Shown: positions 37,601-47,416 of the stretch, piece after piece
Layout of the letters: each line of letters opens with the position of its first letter
How positions within the stretch are numbered: the first letter of the stretch is position 1
Assembly: GCA_937943625.1 (NCBI GenBank)
Contig: CALEAD010000010.1
Location: 1 to 64,000 of the forward strand
From: an uncultured Anaerolineae bacterium
GTDB lineage: Bacteria > Chloroflexota > Anaerolineae > Promineifilales > Promineifilaceae
DNA length: 64,000 nucleotides
Direction: 5' to 3'
The notes under the pieces: model-generated
What the model saw: only the letters and a program-made list of their open reading frames with translations
Database searches by the model: none
What the model was told of the DNA's origin: nothing
Made by a program: the position numbers and the translations under genes

Positions 37601-40600
37601 CACCCAGCATATCCCCATTCTGGATGCCCAGGTTGCATAGGTTAATGCCGGTTGCCGACTCGATACGCACGGTCGCGGGGCCGCTGCCATCGTTGAGCGT
37701 GATGTTGTAGGCAGTGCCACAGGTAGCGGGCATATTGCCCACCACGCCTTCAATTTCAACCAGCCATCCTTCGCTCACGCCGCTGGCCACCGCGCCGGTA
37801 GTGTAGGTAATGGGCGCCACAGGCGCGCCGGGGCCAAGCACGTCCAGGTAGAGAACGGGCGCCACCATTTGTTCCTGGTTGTTAAAGCTGCCGCGCGTGG
37901 CGACCATGCGCAGGGTGTCGCCCAGGGCGATTGGTGTGGCGGGAATGAAGAAGGCGGCAATCCCACCGCTGGCGTCCTGGAAAGCCCATTCGGGGGCATT
38001 GTTCCAGGTGTTGTTGGTGGCAATGACCTGCCCCTCCAGGGCAAAAATCTGGCCGTTGCTGCCAGCGCGGGCGTTGGCAATGGGGACGACGGTATAGATG
38101 TTGGTGGTGACAACGGCCGTATTGTTCGCCGGGTTGTCATCAGGGCTGCTGCTGCTGACAACGGCCGTGCTGGTCACGGGCGTGCCATTCGCCAGATTGC
38201 CCGCCACGGTCGCGGTCAGGTTCACGGTCAGGGCAAAATCTGGCGGCACATCCCCCAAGTGCCAGACGTAAACGCCCGGCGCCGGGTTATCGGGCACAAT
38301 GCCGCTATCGTCGCTAAGATAGGAAAGCCCGGCGCTGAAGGTATTGGTAAAGGTGAAGTTGGCAGCAACGGCCGTACTGTTATTGCGCAACTCGACAGCA
38401 TACGTGACCGTTTCATTGCCAAAGCCCAGGGCTGGCCCAGTCGCCGTGACGCTCACATCCACATCATGCGTTAGCTGGTAAATCACCGTACTGCCATTCT
38501 GCTCATGGCTCACTACCAACAAGGGGAAGCCGGTGGGGCTATTGGCACTATCAATGAAGAGGACCCCTTCGGGGCTGATGTCATCCTGCACGCCATTACT
38601 GTCCAGGTCTTGGGGCGCAATGTAATAGGCAAAGAAGGGGGCCTGGGGATCGGTTATATCGTAAATCACCACCCCGCCCGTACGCTCTAGACCCACGAAG
38701 ACATAGAGACGGCCGTTAACTACCCCTTTGGCAATCCCTTCCGGTTCTGGCCCTTTATTATCACTGCGCGTATCAAAATCTGCTTCAGTGCCGTTATTGG
38801 TGTTAAAGTATTGTGGCACAAACAGCGCTGTCAGCTCTTCCAATTCACTCCCACTGTCATACACCAGGTTCCCGGTACTGCCATTCCAAATCGAGAAAGA
38901 GCGGGCGCCATAAGTGTAAATGGCATCATAATCCCCGTCATCATCAATATCGCCATCAATGGCAGAAACAGTCAGGCGACCCAGATTGCTGTTCAGCTTC
39001 AAAGTGGCCGCATTGGGGAAAACGGTTGGGTCCAGCACATAGGCCGCATTGTTGACGCGAATCTCCTCCAGGCGCGCATCCCCTTCGTTCGCTGTTAGCA
39101 GGTACGGTATGCCATCCACGACGTAAACGGCAATGGCATCGGGCATATACATGCCAAAAACAGGCCAGTTGCCGATGTTGATGGCGGGGCCATTGCCAGG
39201 GCCGTCGCGGTCGCTGGGGTCAAAGGCATTGCCGCTCAGGCTGTGATCCTTAAAGCCAAGAGGCAAGATCGTGGTAATGGTCATTGCCTGTATGTCCACA
39301 ATCGCCAGGGCATTGGCTTCTTGCAGCGAGACCCAGGCTGTCAGGCCATCAGGAGAAACCGCGATGTATTCAGGCTCCACATCTTCAGCCACAGTTTTGC
39401 CTGGGAAGATGCGCACGTCGGGGTGAATTGTATCGGTCGTAAAGTGGGTAAAGCCCAGGGTCACAACCGTTGCCCCGGCCACGCCATTGCTCATATCAAT
39501 GACGCTCACCGAGCCTTCGGGGTCAATTGCGCCATCCGGTTCTCCCTCATTGGCCACCAGGATTTTCTGCCCATCGGGCGTGTAGGTGAGCATGTCTGGC
39601 AAAGCACCTACGGTGACCTGCCCCAGGTAACTGCCGCTGCGGTCGAAGAAGACGACTTCACCAGGCAAGGTCTTGGTAATCGCCTCGACGGCCACTGCGA
39701 CAATGCCATCATAAACGGCCACACTATTGGCGCCCGCACCGTAAGGGGTGATGGGAATGGTAAACAGCAGAGAGGGATTGGCGGGATCGTTGATGTCGAG
39801 AATTTCCATAAAGCTCCCACCTGTGACGACATAGAGTGTCTGGCTGACGGAGTCATGCGCAGCTATTTCCGAGCCGCTGCCCATAAAGCTCCCCAGACGC
39901 TGCACGGTGAAGGCGTCGGTAATGGGAAAAGCAGGCAGAGCCAGGTAGGTGGCTGTGGCTGTACGATTGTTTACGCTGCCAACGGCCGTTACCGTATTCA
40001 CCACCTGGCCGTTGTCCACCAAATTGGTCACCACAAAGGTGAAGGTAATAGCCGTGCTGGCACTAATTGGTCCACTCCAGGTCAGTTCGTTCGCCACAAT
40101 TGCTGCACCAGTCGGCTGTTCCAGCCAGTAGGCAAACTGCACCTGCGCCGGCAGCGTATCGGTGAGGGTCACCAACGGGTCATCGGCATCGCCAATGTTT
40201 GCCGCCACAATCTGGTACGTCACCAACTCCTGCGGAGCCACGCCATAATCAGGATCGGCCGTTTTGCTCAGGCTCAGGTTTGGCGTGGGGGGTAGGGATT
40301 GAATGACAATATCATCAATGCCGACCCATTCATCGGCACCGGGAGCATTGGTGGTCATGATGCGAAGTTGCACCAGCGGCTGATTGTTAGCATCAGGTGG
40401 CAAAATCACGGAAACAGGCGTCACCAACTCTGCCAGATTTGGCCCGGTTGTGGCGTCTGCCACATACCCTTCAGGGATATTCGTAAAGTTGCCGCTGTTG
40501 CCCACACGGTAATGAAGCGCCACTTGCTGCACCGCGTTATCCGCTGAGCCATCAATATCACGCAAGTTATAAGAAACCTGGATATTACTCTGACCAGTCG

Positions 40601-41030
40601 TATCAATGTGGATGAGAATGAATGGCGCATCGGCCGTGCCAGAGCCTTGCAAAGCCACCACGGAATCAGCAATCTCAAACTCGGCCACACCGCCGGTGGT
40701 GAGCGTATTTGGGTTTAAGCGGTTGGCCATCACATTGACAGGGGTTGTGGTGCCATCTACTAAAATCGTCTGCGGATCAGTGCCGGTGCCTGTGGTCAGA
40801 TCATCGCCACGATAACCAGTGATCCCAGGCACGCCTGCCCAATCATTATCCACCGTGATCAGGCTGGTATTGCTCCAGTCCTGGAAAAATGGCAACGTCT
40901 GGTATGCGTTGTCTTCAGGGGCTGCCGAAGCGTCTGGCATGAGGGCAGCAAAAAAGACAAAAAGAAGCAGAAAAGCCAAAACCAATGGGGTTATAACTTT
41001 CCAGGCTGGGTTGAGGTGTTTAGCCTGCAT
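34692..41030 (-). CDS. Giant secreted ExeM-type nuclease with choice-of-anchor and Ig-like domains
   Basis: 2112 residues from the ATG at 41030 (GGAGGA five bases upstream; the frame is open further). Signal peptide (about 1-37); beta-rich N-terminal module; DUF11-like repeats (about 250-370, 870-970); a choice-of-anchor I beta-propeller-like region (about 375-860, VANEGEPDGAIDPEGSVSVI); OB-fold and Ig-like modules (about 980-1400). An endonuclease/exonuclease/phosphatase domain follows (about 1440-1745) with SFNVLNYF, IEIENH, SHLKSKG, IGDMNS and SDHDP, the ExeM/NucH signature. Next come two near-identical 99-residue repeats and a C-terminal helix. Probably digests extracellular DNA or biofilm matrix. 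Confidence 0.88.
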   Translation of the reverse strand: MQAKHLNPAWKVITPLVLAFLLLFVFFAALMPDASAAPEDNAYQTLPFFQDWSNTSLITVDNDWAGVPGITGYRGDDLTTGTGTDPQTILVDGTTTPVNVMANRLNPNTLTTGGVAEFEIADSVVALQGSGTADAPFILIHIDTTGQSNIQVSYNLRDIDGSADNAVQQVALHYRVGNSGNFTNIPEGYVADATTGPNLAELVTPVSVILPPDANNQPLVQLRIMTTNAPGADEWVGIDDIVIQSLPPTPNLSLSKTADPDYGVAPQELVTYQIVAANIGDADDPLVTLTDTLPAQVQFAYWLEQPTGAAIVANELTWSGPISASTAITFTFVVTNLVDNGQVVNTVTAVGSVNNRTATATYLALPAFPITDAFTVQRLGSFMGSGSEIAAHDSVSQTLYVVTGGSFMEILDINDPANPSLLFTIPITPYGAGANSVAVYDGIVAVAVEAITKTLPGEVVFFDRSGSYLGQVTVGALPDMLTYTPDGQKILVANEGEPDGAIDPEGSVSVIDMSNGVAGATVVTLGFTHFTTDTIHPDVRIFPGKTVAEDVEPEYIAVSPDGLTAWVSLQEANALAIVDIQAMTITTILPLGFKDHSLSGNAFDPSDRDGPGNGPAINIGNWPVFGMYMPDAIAVYVVDGIPYLLTANEGDARLEEIRVNNAAYVLDPTVFPNAATLKLNSNLGRLTVSAIDGDIDDDGDYDAIYTYGARSFSIWNGSTGNLVYDSGSELEELTALFVPQYFNTNNGTEADFDTRSDNKGPEPEGIAKGVVNGRLYVFVGLERTGGVVIYDITDPQAPFFAYYIAPQDLDSNGVQDDISPEGVLFIDSANSPTGFPLLVVSHEQNGSTVIYQLTHDVDVSVTATGPALGFGNETVTYAVELRNNSTAVAANFTFTNTFSAGLSYLSDDSGIVPDNPAPGVYVWHLGDVPPDFALTVNLTATVAGNLANGTPVTSTAVVSSSSPDDNPANNTAVVTTNIYTVVPIANARAGSNGQIFALEGQVIATNNTWNNAPEWAFQDASGGIAAFFIPATPIALGDTLRMVATRGSFNNQEQMVAPVLYLDVLGPGAPVAPITYTTGAVASGVSEGWLVEIEGVVGNMPATCGTAYNITLNDGSGPATVRIESATGINLCNLGIQNGDMLGVVGFSTQFQTTFQVKPRSVADLRLFVDNPFVLQTTPLNNATNVLTDTLITIQFSEPVTVTSNWFTINCSISGAINASSTPAGPTNIYTLTPAAPFAFGEICSVAVLANQVTNGAGLNMLTDYRFSFTVGPAPAFGACGNTAVPIHFIQGSGATTPIFGTTVVVEAVVVGSYQGTGQFNGFFLQERDERVDGDPATSEGIFVFGSALQTVSPGDLVRVRGTAAEFNNLTQVASVTNLAVCASGQSVTPAQVTLPVSSMMDWEAVEGMLLSFTQELVVTEHYNLARFGELVLSVNDRLWAPTNLVAPGVPALALQDLNNRSRIMLDDGLNVQNPATVIYPDPGLTYTNTLRTGAVVPALTGVLDYRANNYRIQPVGTVLFENTAVRPQMPDVVSGTVRIASFNVLNYFTTLDTGAPICGPAQNMGCRGANTPFEFERQRAKILNTLLAIDADVVGLIEIENHVADEALIDLVAGLNDLAGAGTYAYVNTGVIGTDAIKLAFIYKPATVTPFGSYVILDSSVDPRFLDTKNRPTLIQTFEENSTGERVTVAVSHLKSKGSACDDVGDPDVGDGQGNCNLTRLGAAQALADYLATDPTGSGTNRYLVIGDMNSYAMEDPIMALTGVGYTDLLRFFYGDEAYTYVFSGQAGHLDHVLASASLLPMVTGATAWHTNADEPRALDYNTEFKSAQQILEWYSPEPFRASDHDPVIVGLAMYTIVTPTVTIVTPTNGEVFTSTDGTAVTIPVLITTTDFIIPTDGHWHLLLNGVDQGAVLAYDTTVELLPGVYAIGAELYTLDHVSLGIMDTVTVTVVVPVVPPTPTVTILVPTNGEVFTSTDGTAVTIPVLITTTDFIIPTDGHWHLLLNGVDQGAVLAYDTTVELLPGVYAIGAELYTPDDVSLGLMDTVTVTVVLAEEEGFALYLPLIIKPTTPEAAVPAAPVAPAAAVPPAWLTTMFVGLPMLVLGLPLGRRTN
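34870..35463 (-). repeat. Tandem 297-bp duplication inside the giant nuclease gene
   Basis: Two copies of a 99-codon unit, in phase and almost identical in DNA. TGTACAGCTC recurs at 34931 and 35228, exactly 297 bp apart. Both units encode the same Ig-like segment (PTDGHWHLLLNGVDQGAVLA). Confidence 0.9.
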
Positions 41031-41876
41031 ATGTTCCTCCATGAGTGGGCAAGCCAGTTCAGCGATGAAAAAGAAGCGATTGCATGAACTGAATTGCAAA
41101 AAAAGATCGCAGAAAAATTGTTTGCATGTACGCGAGCAATGATAACAACTGAGTCTATCCTGAAAATAGACCGCCAACGGCAAGCTACCAACCAGCTGAC
41201 CCGCGCTACAGTCATGGTGGTCGGCGCAGCCGGTGAACGCTCTCTTGAATTTTGTCCTAGGATTTGCAAGAGACGTCGAGAACACCAGGTGGTTTTGCGC
41301 TCTGCGCGGCTAGTAGTTACAAGCCGTTAGTAAATGTGCCCTGCTAATCATATCATCACAGAACCAATTGCAAATGGTTTGTCTGTTATGGTTTTGTTAA
41401 CCATTTTTGATCACAACGGACGCCGTTCCGTAGCCGGGGGGAGTTCATCACCCGGCAATTATGAGCCTGCCGTCAGGGCAGGACAGGTGAACCAACGCCA
41501 CCCATGCCCCTCCTCCGCAAGCGGGGGAAGGGGGTTGGAGGATGGGGGCAGCTATCCGTCAGCTCATTCATCTGCCACATAGCGCCTGACAAAGCATAAA
41601 CTTGCTTAACTTGTCACCAATAGGCTGATATAAAAAATGTGCAGCCCGTTCAAGGCGGCGCGTGAACGCGTGCGAGCGTATTTTTTCAGAGCAGACGCCG
41701 ATTTGCAACCGGTAGTTGGCGGCACACAAGCCAAATTGAGAATTGCTGATTGGCTGATTGGAATTGCTGTTGCTTGTTACCCGCTGCTTTCTTATAGTAT
41801 AGTTAGGGGGTAAAAGCGTGTTATTTAACAGTTGTTGCCTGCCCGGCGCATACCTGAATTTTTGTGGAGGATGATC
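41031..41876. other. Long divergent intergenic region with hairpins
   Basis: 846 bp between divergent large genes with no convincing ORF. Three successive hairpins at 41415-41482 (AACGG/CCGTT, GCCGGG/CCCGGC, CCTGCC/GGCAGG) and a C-rich/G-rich foldback at 41507-41533 could be a structured RNA or a repeat. I could not match it to a known riboswitch class. Confidence 0.4.
41770..41798 (+). promoter_or_regulatory. Putative promoter of the molybdenum hydroxylase gene
   Basis: TTGCTT (41770-41775), a 17-bp spacer and TATAGT (41793-41798), about 80 nt before the start codon. Confidence 0.6.
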
Positions 41877-44483
41877 ATGCAATTTAAGCTAAACGGCCGT
41901 CTCATTACCTACGACGGTGACCCCGAACTCCCCCTACTCACTTACCTGCGCGAGCGCGAAGGCATTCTTTCCCCTAAAAACGGCTGCGCGCCGCAGGCGG
42001 CCTGCGGCGCGTGTACGGTAGACCTGAACGGCAAAGCGGTTCTCTCCTGCGTCACGCCGATGAAAAAGGTAGAGGGTGGCAGCGTGCTGACAATTGAGGG
42101 ACTGGGCGAATATCGCCAGCAGGTGTATGCCAACGCCTTTGTCGCCAAAGGGGGCGTGCAGTGCGGCTTTTGCATCCCCGGCATTGTGATGCAGGCCAAC
42201 GCCCTGATCAACAAAAACCCCGACCCTTCGGTGGACGAGATTGAAAAGGCGCTGACGCCTAATTTGTGCCGCTGCACCGGCTACAAAAAGATCATCGAGT
42301 CCATTCAATATGCCGCCGAAGCAATCCGCAAAGAAGAAGAGATTCCTACGCCCAATGGCAATGGCGCCATTGGCGCACGCGCACCCAAGTATAAGGCGCA
42401 GGCGCTGGTGCTGGGGCAGCACACCTATACTGACGACGTGCGTATGCCGGGCATGGTGTATGGCGTGCTGAAGTTTGGCGCCTATCCCCGCGCCATCGTC
42501 AAAAAGATAGACACGAGTAAAGCGGAAGCGCTGGAAGGGGTGCTGCGTGTCTTTACGGCCAGAGATGTGCCGGGCGGCCGTTTTATTGGCCTGATCAAGC
42601 AGGATTGGCCGCTAATGGTGGCCGAAGGGGAGACAACGCGCTATGTGGGCGATGTGCTGGCAGGCGTCACGGCCGTTTCCGAGGAGATTGCACGCCAGGC
42701 AGTAGCGCTCATTGAGGTGACGTATGAGGTGCTGGAGCCGGTAACTGACATGCACCGCGCCCTGGAGCCAGACGCACCGCAAATTCATGACTTTGCGCCA
42801 GGTAATGTATTGAGTGTTTCTAAAACCAGCCGGGGCAACGTGGCCGAGGCGGAAGCCAAGTCGGCCTACATTGTTCAAGGGGTCTACGAGACGCAGTGGA
42901 TTGAACATGGGTTTATGGAGCCGGAAACGGCCGTTGCCTACCCAGTCAGTGCCCCCCACCCCGTCAAAATCGAAGTGCTCTCGCAAAGCCAGGGCGTCTA
43001 TGAAGACCGCGCACAAATTGCCAAACTCTTGGGGTTGCGCGAAGAAGAAGTACGCGTCATCCTCATGCCCAACGGCGGCGGCTTCGGCGGCAAAGAAGAC
43101 CTGAGCGTACAGGGACACGCGGCGCTGATGGCTTACCACCTGGGCATGCCCGTCAAGGTGCGCCTGACGCGCGACGAATCCATCCTCATGCACCCCAAGC
43201 GCCACCCTATCTGGATGGATTACCGCATTGGCTGCGACGCGCAGGGCAAACTCACCTTTGTGCAGGTAAAATTTATCGGCGACACGGGCGCCTATGCCTC
43301 CGTGGGCGCCAAGGTGCTAGAACGCTCCGCCGGGCACGCCACCGGCGCATACAGTGTGCCGGTGACCGATGTGGTGGCAACGGCCGTTTACACCAACAAC
43401 ATCCCCTGCGGCGCCATGCGCGGCTTTGGCGTCAACCAGGCCACCTTCGGCCTGGAAAGCCTGATAGACGAACTGTGCGAAAAGGGTGGCTTCGACCGCT
43501 GGCAATTCCGCTACGACAACGCCCTGCAAGATGGCGACATGACCGCCACCGGCCAGGTCATCGAAGGCGGCGCTGGCGCGCGCGCCACCCTGCTCGCCGT
43601 CAAAGACGCCTTCTACAGCGCCAAATATACCGGTCTGGCCTGCGGCCTCAAAAACACCGGCATCGGCAACGGCATGCCCGACGCCGCCTCCGCCCAGGTC
43701 ACCATTGTCGCCCCGGACAAAGTCATCATCGATCATGGCTGGACCGAAATGGGGCAAGGCGTCAACACCATTGCCGTACAGGTCGTCTGCCAGGAAACCG
43801 GCATAGACCCGCGCCTCATCGAAGTGCGCATTGACACCACCGCCGAGCAAGAAGCGGGCATGACCACCGCCAGCCGCGCCACCTCGCTGGTGGGCAACGC
43901 CCTCATAGACGCCTGCAAAGAGCTGAAGAAAGACCTGCAAACGCACACCCTGGCCGACCTGGTGGGCAAAAGCTATCGCGGCGCCTGGGTTGTGGATTGG
44001 ACGACAAAGCCGGGGGCCATGGTCGAGAAAGTGTACACCCACTACTCCTACAGCTACGCCAGCCAGGTGGTCATTCTGGACGAAGACGGCCAGATTGAGA
44101 AAATCGTTGCCGCGCACGATGCGGGTAAAATCTTCAACCCCACTCTGTTTGAGGGGCAGCTAGAGGGGTCGCTGCACATGGGGCTGGGCTATGCCATCAG
44201 CGAAGAATTCCAGATGGAAAATGGCTACCCCAAAAGCACGCGCCTGCGCAACATGGGCATCTTGCGCGCCAAAGAGACGCCCGCGTTCGAGATTATCGGC
44301 GTGGAAGTGCCCGACCCCTACGGACCTTACGGCGCAAAGGGGGTGGGCGAGATTGGCCTGGTGCCAACGGCCGCGGCCGTCGGCAATGCGCTCTACCAGT
44401 TTGATGGCATCCGCCGCACAAAGCTGCCTATGGCGCTGCCCAAAAAACAGCGCAAAGTGGTAAAAGCTCAGGCGACAATCTAA
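41877..44483 (+). CDS. Fused 2Fe-2S/molybdopterin hydroxylase (xanthine dehydrogenase/aldehyde oxidoreductase family)
   Basis: 868 residues from the ATG at 41877 (GGAGG six bases upstream). N-terminal [2Fe-2S] domains: plant-type cysteines in NGCAPQAACGACTV and LSC, then the helical cluster in CGFCIPG and CRCTG. The C-terminal Mo-pterin part has GGGFGGKEDLS, CGAMRGFGVNQATFGLE and GVGEIGL with the catalytic Glu. No FAD domain or subunit is present, so electrons go to an external acceptor, as in Mop-type aldehyde oxidoreductase. It resembles selenium-dependent xanthine dehydrogenases from memory. Substrate purine or aldehyde, not determined. Confidence 0.9.
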   Translation: MQFKLNGRLITYDGDPELPLLTYLREREGILSPKNGCAPQAACGACTVDLNGKAVLSCVTPMKKVEGGSVLTIEGLGEYRQQVYANAFVAKGGVQCGFCIPGIVMQANALINKNPDPSVDEIEKALTPNLCRCTGYKKIIESIQYAAEAIRKEEEIPTPNGNGAIGARAPKYKAQALVLGQHTYTDDVRMPGMVYGVLKFGAYPRAIVKKIDTSKAEALEGVLRVFTARDVPGGRFIGLIKQDWPLMVAEGETTRYVGDVLAGVTAVSEEIARQAVALIEVTYEVLEPVTDMHRALEPDAPQIHDFAPGNVLSVSKTSRGNVAEAEAKSAYIVQGVYETQWIEHGFMEPETAVAYPVSAPHPVKIEVLSQSQGVYEDRAQIAKLLGLREEEVRVILMPNGGGFGGKEDLSVQGHAALMAYHLGMPVKVRLTRDESILMHPKRHPIWMDYRIGCDAQGKLTFVQVKFIGDTGAYASVGAKVLERSAGHATGAYSVPVTDVVATAVYTNNIPCGAMRGFGVNQATFGLESLIDELCEKGGFDRWQFRYDNALQDGDMTATGQVIEGGAGARATLLAVKDAFYSAKYTGLACGLKNTGIGNGMPDAASAQVTIVAPDKVIIDHGWTEMGQGVNTIAVQVVCQETGIDPRLIEVRIDTTAEQEAGMTTASRATSLVGNALIDACKELKKDLQTHTLADLVGKSYRGAWVVDWTTKPGAMVEKVYTHYSYSYASQVVILDEDGQIEKIVAAHDAGKIFNPTLFEGQLEGSLHMGLGYAISEEFQMENGYPKSTRLRNMGILRAKETPAFEIIGVEVPDPYGPYGAKGVGEIGLVPTAAAVGNALYQFDGIRRTKLPMALPKKQRKVVKAQATI

Positions 44484-44508
44484 GGCCCAGGCGTGGTTCG
44501 CCATTTAA

Positions 44509-44577
44509 CGACCGACCACCGACAGCCGACTGCATTCCAGAAGTCAATAACAATCTGCCGCCAGCCGTCTGCGGTCA
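44509..44577. repeat. Family II repeat upstream of pgm
   Basis: ACGACCGACCACCGACAGCC and the partner GCCAGCCGTCTGCGGTC, ending about 20 bp before the pgm start. Confidence 0.6.
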
Positions 44578-44597
44578 CCCTCAAGGGAGATAGAAAT

Positions 44598-46253
44598 ATG
44601 ACCTTGCACCCATTGGCGGGCAAGCCAGCCCCGCCTGAACTGCTCGTGAATATCCCCCGGCTAGTGTCTGCTTACTACACGCAACAGCCCGACCCCGATG
44701 ATGCGGTACAATTGGTGTCGTTTGGCACGTCTGGCCATCGCGGCACGTCGCTCGAAGGAAAGTTTAACGAGGCGCACATCGCCGCCATTGCCCAAGCAAT
44801 TGTGGTGTATCGCCAGGAGATGAGTATTGATGGCCCACTGTTTGTGGGCATGGATACGCACGCGCTGAGTGAACCGGCATTGGCAACGGCCGTTTCCGTT
44901 TTTGCCGCCAATGGGGTCGAAGTGATGATCCAGGCCGGCCTGGGCTACACCCCCACCCCCGTAATCAGCCACGCCATTCTCACCTACAACCGCAACCGGC
45001 AAAGTGGTCTGGCCGATGGCGTCGTCATCACCCCCAGCCACAACCCCCCTGAAGATGGTGGCTTTAAGTACAACCCCCCCTCCGGCGGCCCGGCCGACAC
45101 CCACATCACCAAAGTGATCCAAAACCGCGCAAATGACCTGCTGCGGCAAAAGCTGCACGGTGTGCGGCAAATGCCCTTTGTCCAAGCACTGCGTGCCAGC
45201 AATGTGCACCACTACGATTACGTCACCCCCTACGTGCGCGATCTGAGCAGCGTGATTGACCTACCTGCCATCGCCGCCGCCGGGCTGAAAATTGGCGTAG
45301 ACCCCATGGGGGGCGCTGGCCTTGCCTACTGGCATCCTATGGCAGACATGTATGGGCTAAACCTAGAGGTGGTGAACACGACCGTTGACCCTACCTTCCG
45401 CTTTATGACCGTAGACAAGGATGGCAAAATCCGCATGGACTGCTCCTCTCCCTATGCGATGGCCAGCCTGATTGCTCTAAAGGAAAAGTTCGACATCGCC
45501 TTTGGCAACGACCCGGATTATGACCGACACGGCATTGTCACACGCAGCGTTGGGCTGATGAACCCCAACCATTATCTCGCTGTCGCCATCTGGTACCTCT
45601 TTCAGAATCGCCCTGGCTGGCAACCAGACGCCGCCGTGGGCAAAACCCTCGTCTCCAGCTCGATAATAGACCGCGTGGCTGCCCACCTAGGTCGCCCCCT
45701 GGCCGAAGTGCCGGTTGGCTTTAAGTATTTTGTCGAGGGACTGCTGAACGGCCGTTACGGTTTCGGCGGCGAAGAGAGCGCCGGGGCTTCTTTTCTGCGC
45801 CTAGATGGCACCGTGTGGACAACAGACAAAGACGGCATCATCATGGACCTGCTGGCAGCAGAGATTACGGCCAAAACAGGACGCGACCCTGGCGAGCATT
45901 ATCGCGCCTTAGAGGAACGGTTTGGCAGCCCCGTCTACGAACGCAGCGATGTGGCCGCCAGTGCAGCGCAAAAGGCAGCACTGGCCAGCCTCTCGCCGAG
46001 CATGGTGACAGCCACCGAGTTAGCAGGCGAACCCATTGTGGCAAAATTAACACACGCCCCGGCCAATGGCGCGCCCATCGGCGGCCTGAAAGTGGTGACA
46101 GAAAATGGCTGGTTTGCCGCACGGCCGTCTGGCACAGAAGAAATTTACAAAATCTACGCCGAAAGCTTTAAGGGAGGCGACCACCTGCGCCAGGTGCAGG
46201 CCGAGGCACAAGCCATCGTCCAGGCCACCTTTGCCCAGGCTGGCCTGAGCTAG
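44598..46253 (+). CDS. pgm: Phosphoglucomutase (alpha-D-glucose phosphate-specific)
   Basis: 551 residues from the ATG at 44598 with GGGAGA upstream. It interconverts glucose 1- and 6-phosphate. The catalytic phospho-serine lies in [11 protein letters not shown], the Mg-binding loop is DPDYDRHG, the sugar-binding loop is GFGGEESAG and the phosphate-binding loop is [13 protein letters not shown]-terminal GTSGHRG is typical. It links glycogen or glycolysis to UDP-glucose made by the UDPGP enzyme at 8.7 kb. Confidence 0.95.
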   Translation: MTLHPLAGKPAPPELLVNIPRLVSAYYTQQPDPDDAVQLVSFGTSGHRGTSLEGKFNEAHIAAIAQAIVVYRQEMSIDGPLFVGMDTHALSEPALATAVSVFAANGVEVMIQAGLGYTPTPVISHAILTYNRNRQSGLADGVVITPSHNPPEDGGFKYNPPSGGPADTHITKVIQNRANDLLRQKLHGVRQMPFVQALRASNVHHYDYVTPYVRDLSSVIDLPAIAAAGLKIGVDPMGGAGLAYWHPMADMYGLNLEVVNTTVDPTFRFMTVDKDGKIRMDCSSPYAMASLIALKEKFDIAFGNDPDYDRHGIVTRSVGLMNPNHYLAVAIWYLFQNRPGWQPDAAVGKTLVSSSIIDRVAAHLGRPLAEVPVGFKYFVEGLLNGRYGFGGEESAGASFLRLDGTVWTTDKDGIIMDLLAAEITAKTGRDPGEHYRALEERFGSPVYERSDVAASAAQKAALASLSPSMVTATELAGEPIVAKLTHAPANGAPIGGLKVVTENGWFAARPSGTEEIYKIYAESFKGGDHLRQVQAEAQAIVQATFAQAGLS

Positions 46254-46429
46254 AACGAGAGGGAGGGTGGGAACGAGAACAAGAGCAGGAGTGTAAAAAG
46301 AGTAGCTAAATGGGCAGGGTGCATCAAGCTGCACAGGAGTTTGCAAATTTTCCAGAATAAACACGGAGGGTACGAAGAAATCACAGGCCACTAATCACTC
46401 CCCGCTAGCCACTATCCACTGGAACTACT

Positions 46430-47371
46430 ATGTACGGAGACATCAAACTCTTCGCCGGGTCTGGTTGCCCAGAACTGGCCAAAAAAATCGCTGACTATAT
46501 CGGCATTCCCCTTAGCCCCTGGGACATTATCCAATTTCCCAATGACAACATCATGGTGCGCCTGCATGGCAGCGTGCGCGGGCAAGATGTGTACATCATC
46601 CAGAGCCACACGCGCCCGGTACATCGCAACATCATGGAAATGCTGATCGCCATAGATTGCCTGAACCGCGACTCTGCCGGACGCATCACCGTTGTTTGCC
46701 CCTTCATGGCCTACGCGCAAAGTGACAAAAAAGACCAACCGCGCATCCCCATCACTGCCCGCCTGCTGGCCGACATGATTGAGGTAGCCGGCGCCGACCG
46801 CTGGATGACGATTGACCTGCACTCCGGGCAAATTCAAGGCTTCTATAAAATCCCCGGCGATTCGCTGACGGCGTTTCACATCATTGCCAGCTATTTCAAG
46901 CAGAAGAACCTGGATGCAGTGGTGGTAACGCCTGATCTGGGCTACGCCAAACGGGGACGCAATTACGCCGCCGAACTCGATTTGCCCCTGGCCTTTGTGG
47001 AAAAGCGGCGCATCGGCAATGAGGCCAAACGCGAGGCGCTGACGCTGATTGGCGAGGTGGTGGGCAAAGATGTGATCATTGTGGATGACCTGGTGGATAC
47101 GGGCGGCTCTATTCAGCAAGCGGTCACGCTGGTGAAGGAACGTGGCGCGCGCGACGTGTATGTGGGCTTTACGCACCCCATCCTTTCCAACCCGGCCACG
47201 GAACGGCTGGGCAGCCTGCCGGTAAAAGAGTACGTGACGACGGACACGCTGCCCATCCCGCCGGAAAAGCTGCTGCCCAATATGACGGTGCTGACGGTAG
47301 CGGAGCTTTTGGGTGAGGTGATTATGCGCACACACGAGGGGCGCAGCGTGGGTGAATTGTTTAATGAGTAA
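46430..47371 (+). CDS. prs: Ribose-phosphate pyrophosphokinase
   Basis: 313 residues starting MYGDIKLFAGSGCPELAKKI. It makes PRPP from ribose 5-phosphate and ATP for nucleotide, His and Trp synthesis. Signatures are the flexible-loop region YAQSDKKDQPRIPI, the metal site DLHSGQIQGFY and the PRPP loop DVIIVDDLVDTGGSI. Length matches the family. The next gene, a deoxynucleoside kinase, begins 45 bp downstream, suggesting a small nucleotide-supply operon. Confidence 0.95.
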   Translation: MYGDIKLFAGSGCPELAKKIADYIGIPLSPWDIIQFPNDNIMVRLHGSVRGQDVYIIQSHTRPVHRNIMEMLIAIDCLNRDSAGRITVVCPFMAYAQSDKKDQPRIPITARLLADMIEVAGADRWMTIDLHSGQIQGFYKIPGDSLTAFHIIASYFKQKNLDAVVVTPDLGYAKRGRNYAAELDLPLAFVEKRRIGNEAKREALTLIGEVVGKDVIIVDDLVDTGGSIQQAVTLVKERGARDVYVGFTHPILSNPATERLGSLPVKEYVTTDTLPIPPEKLLPNMTVLTVAELLGEVIMRTHEGRSVGELFNE

Positions 47372-47416
47372 GTCAGCCAGTAACCGGTAAGGCTGAAGGC
47401 CGACAGGCTAAAAACT

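Noticed and set aside
39243..40295. A 350-residue plus-strand ORF opposite the giant nuclease gene
   Set aside because: It is antisense to a well-supported secreted protein with clear domains, and its composition is that of a shadow frame; no motif was seen.
41415..41533. A known riboswitch (Moco, c-di-GMP, TPP or cobalamin) before the molybdenum enzyme
   Set aside because: No consensus of these classes could be matched, and the hairpins lie upstream of the likely promoter.
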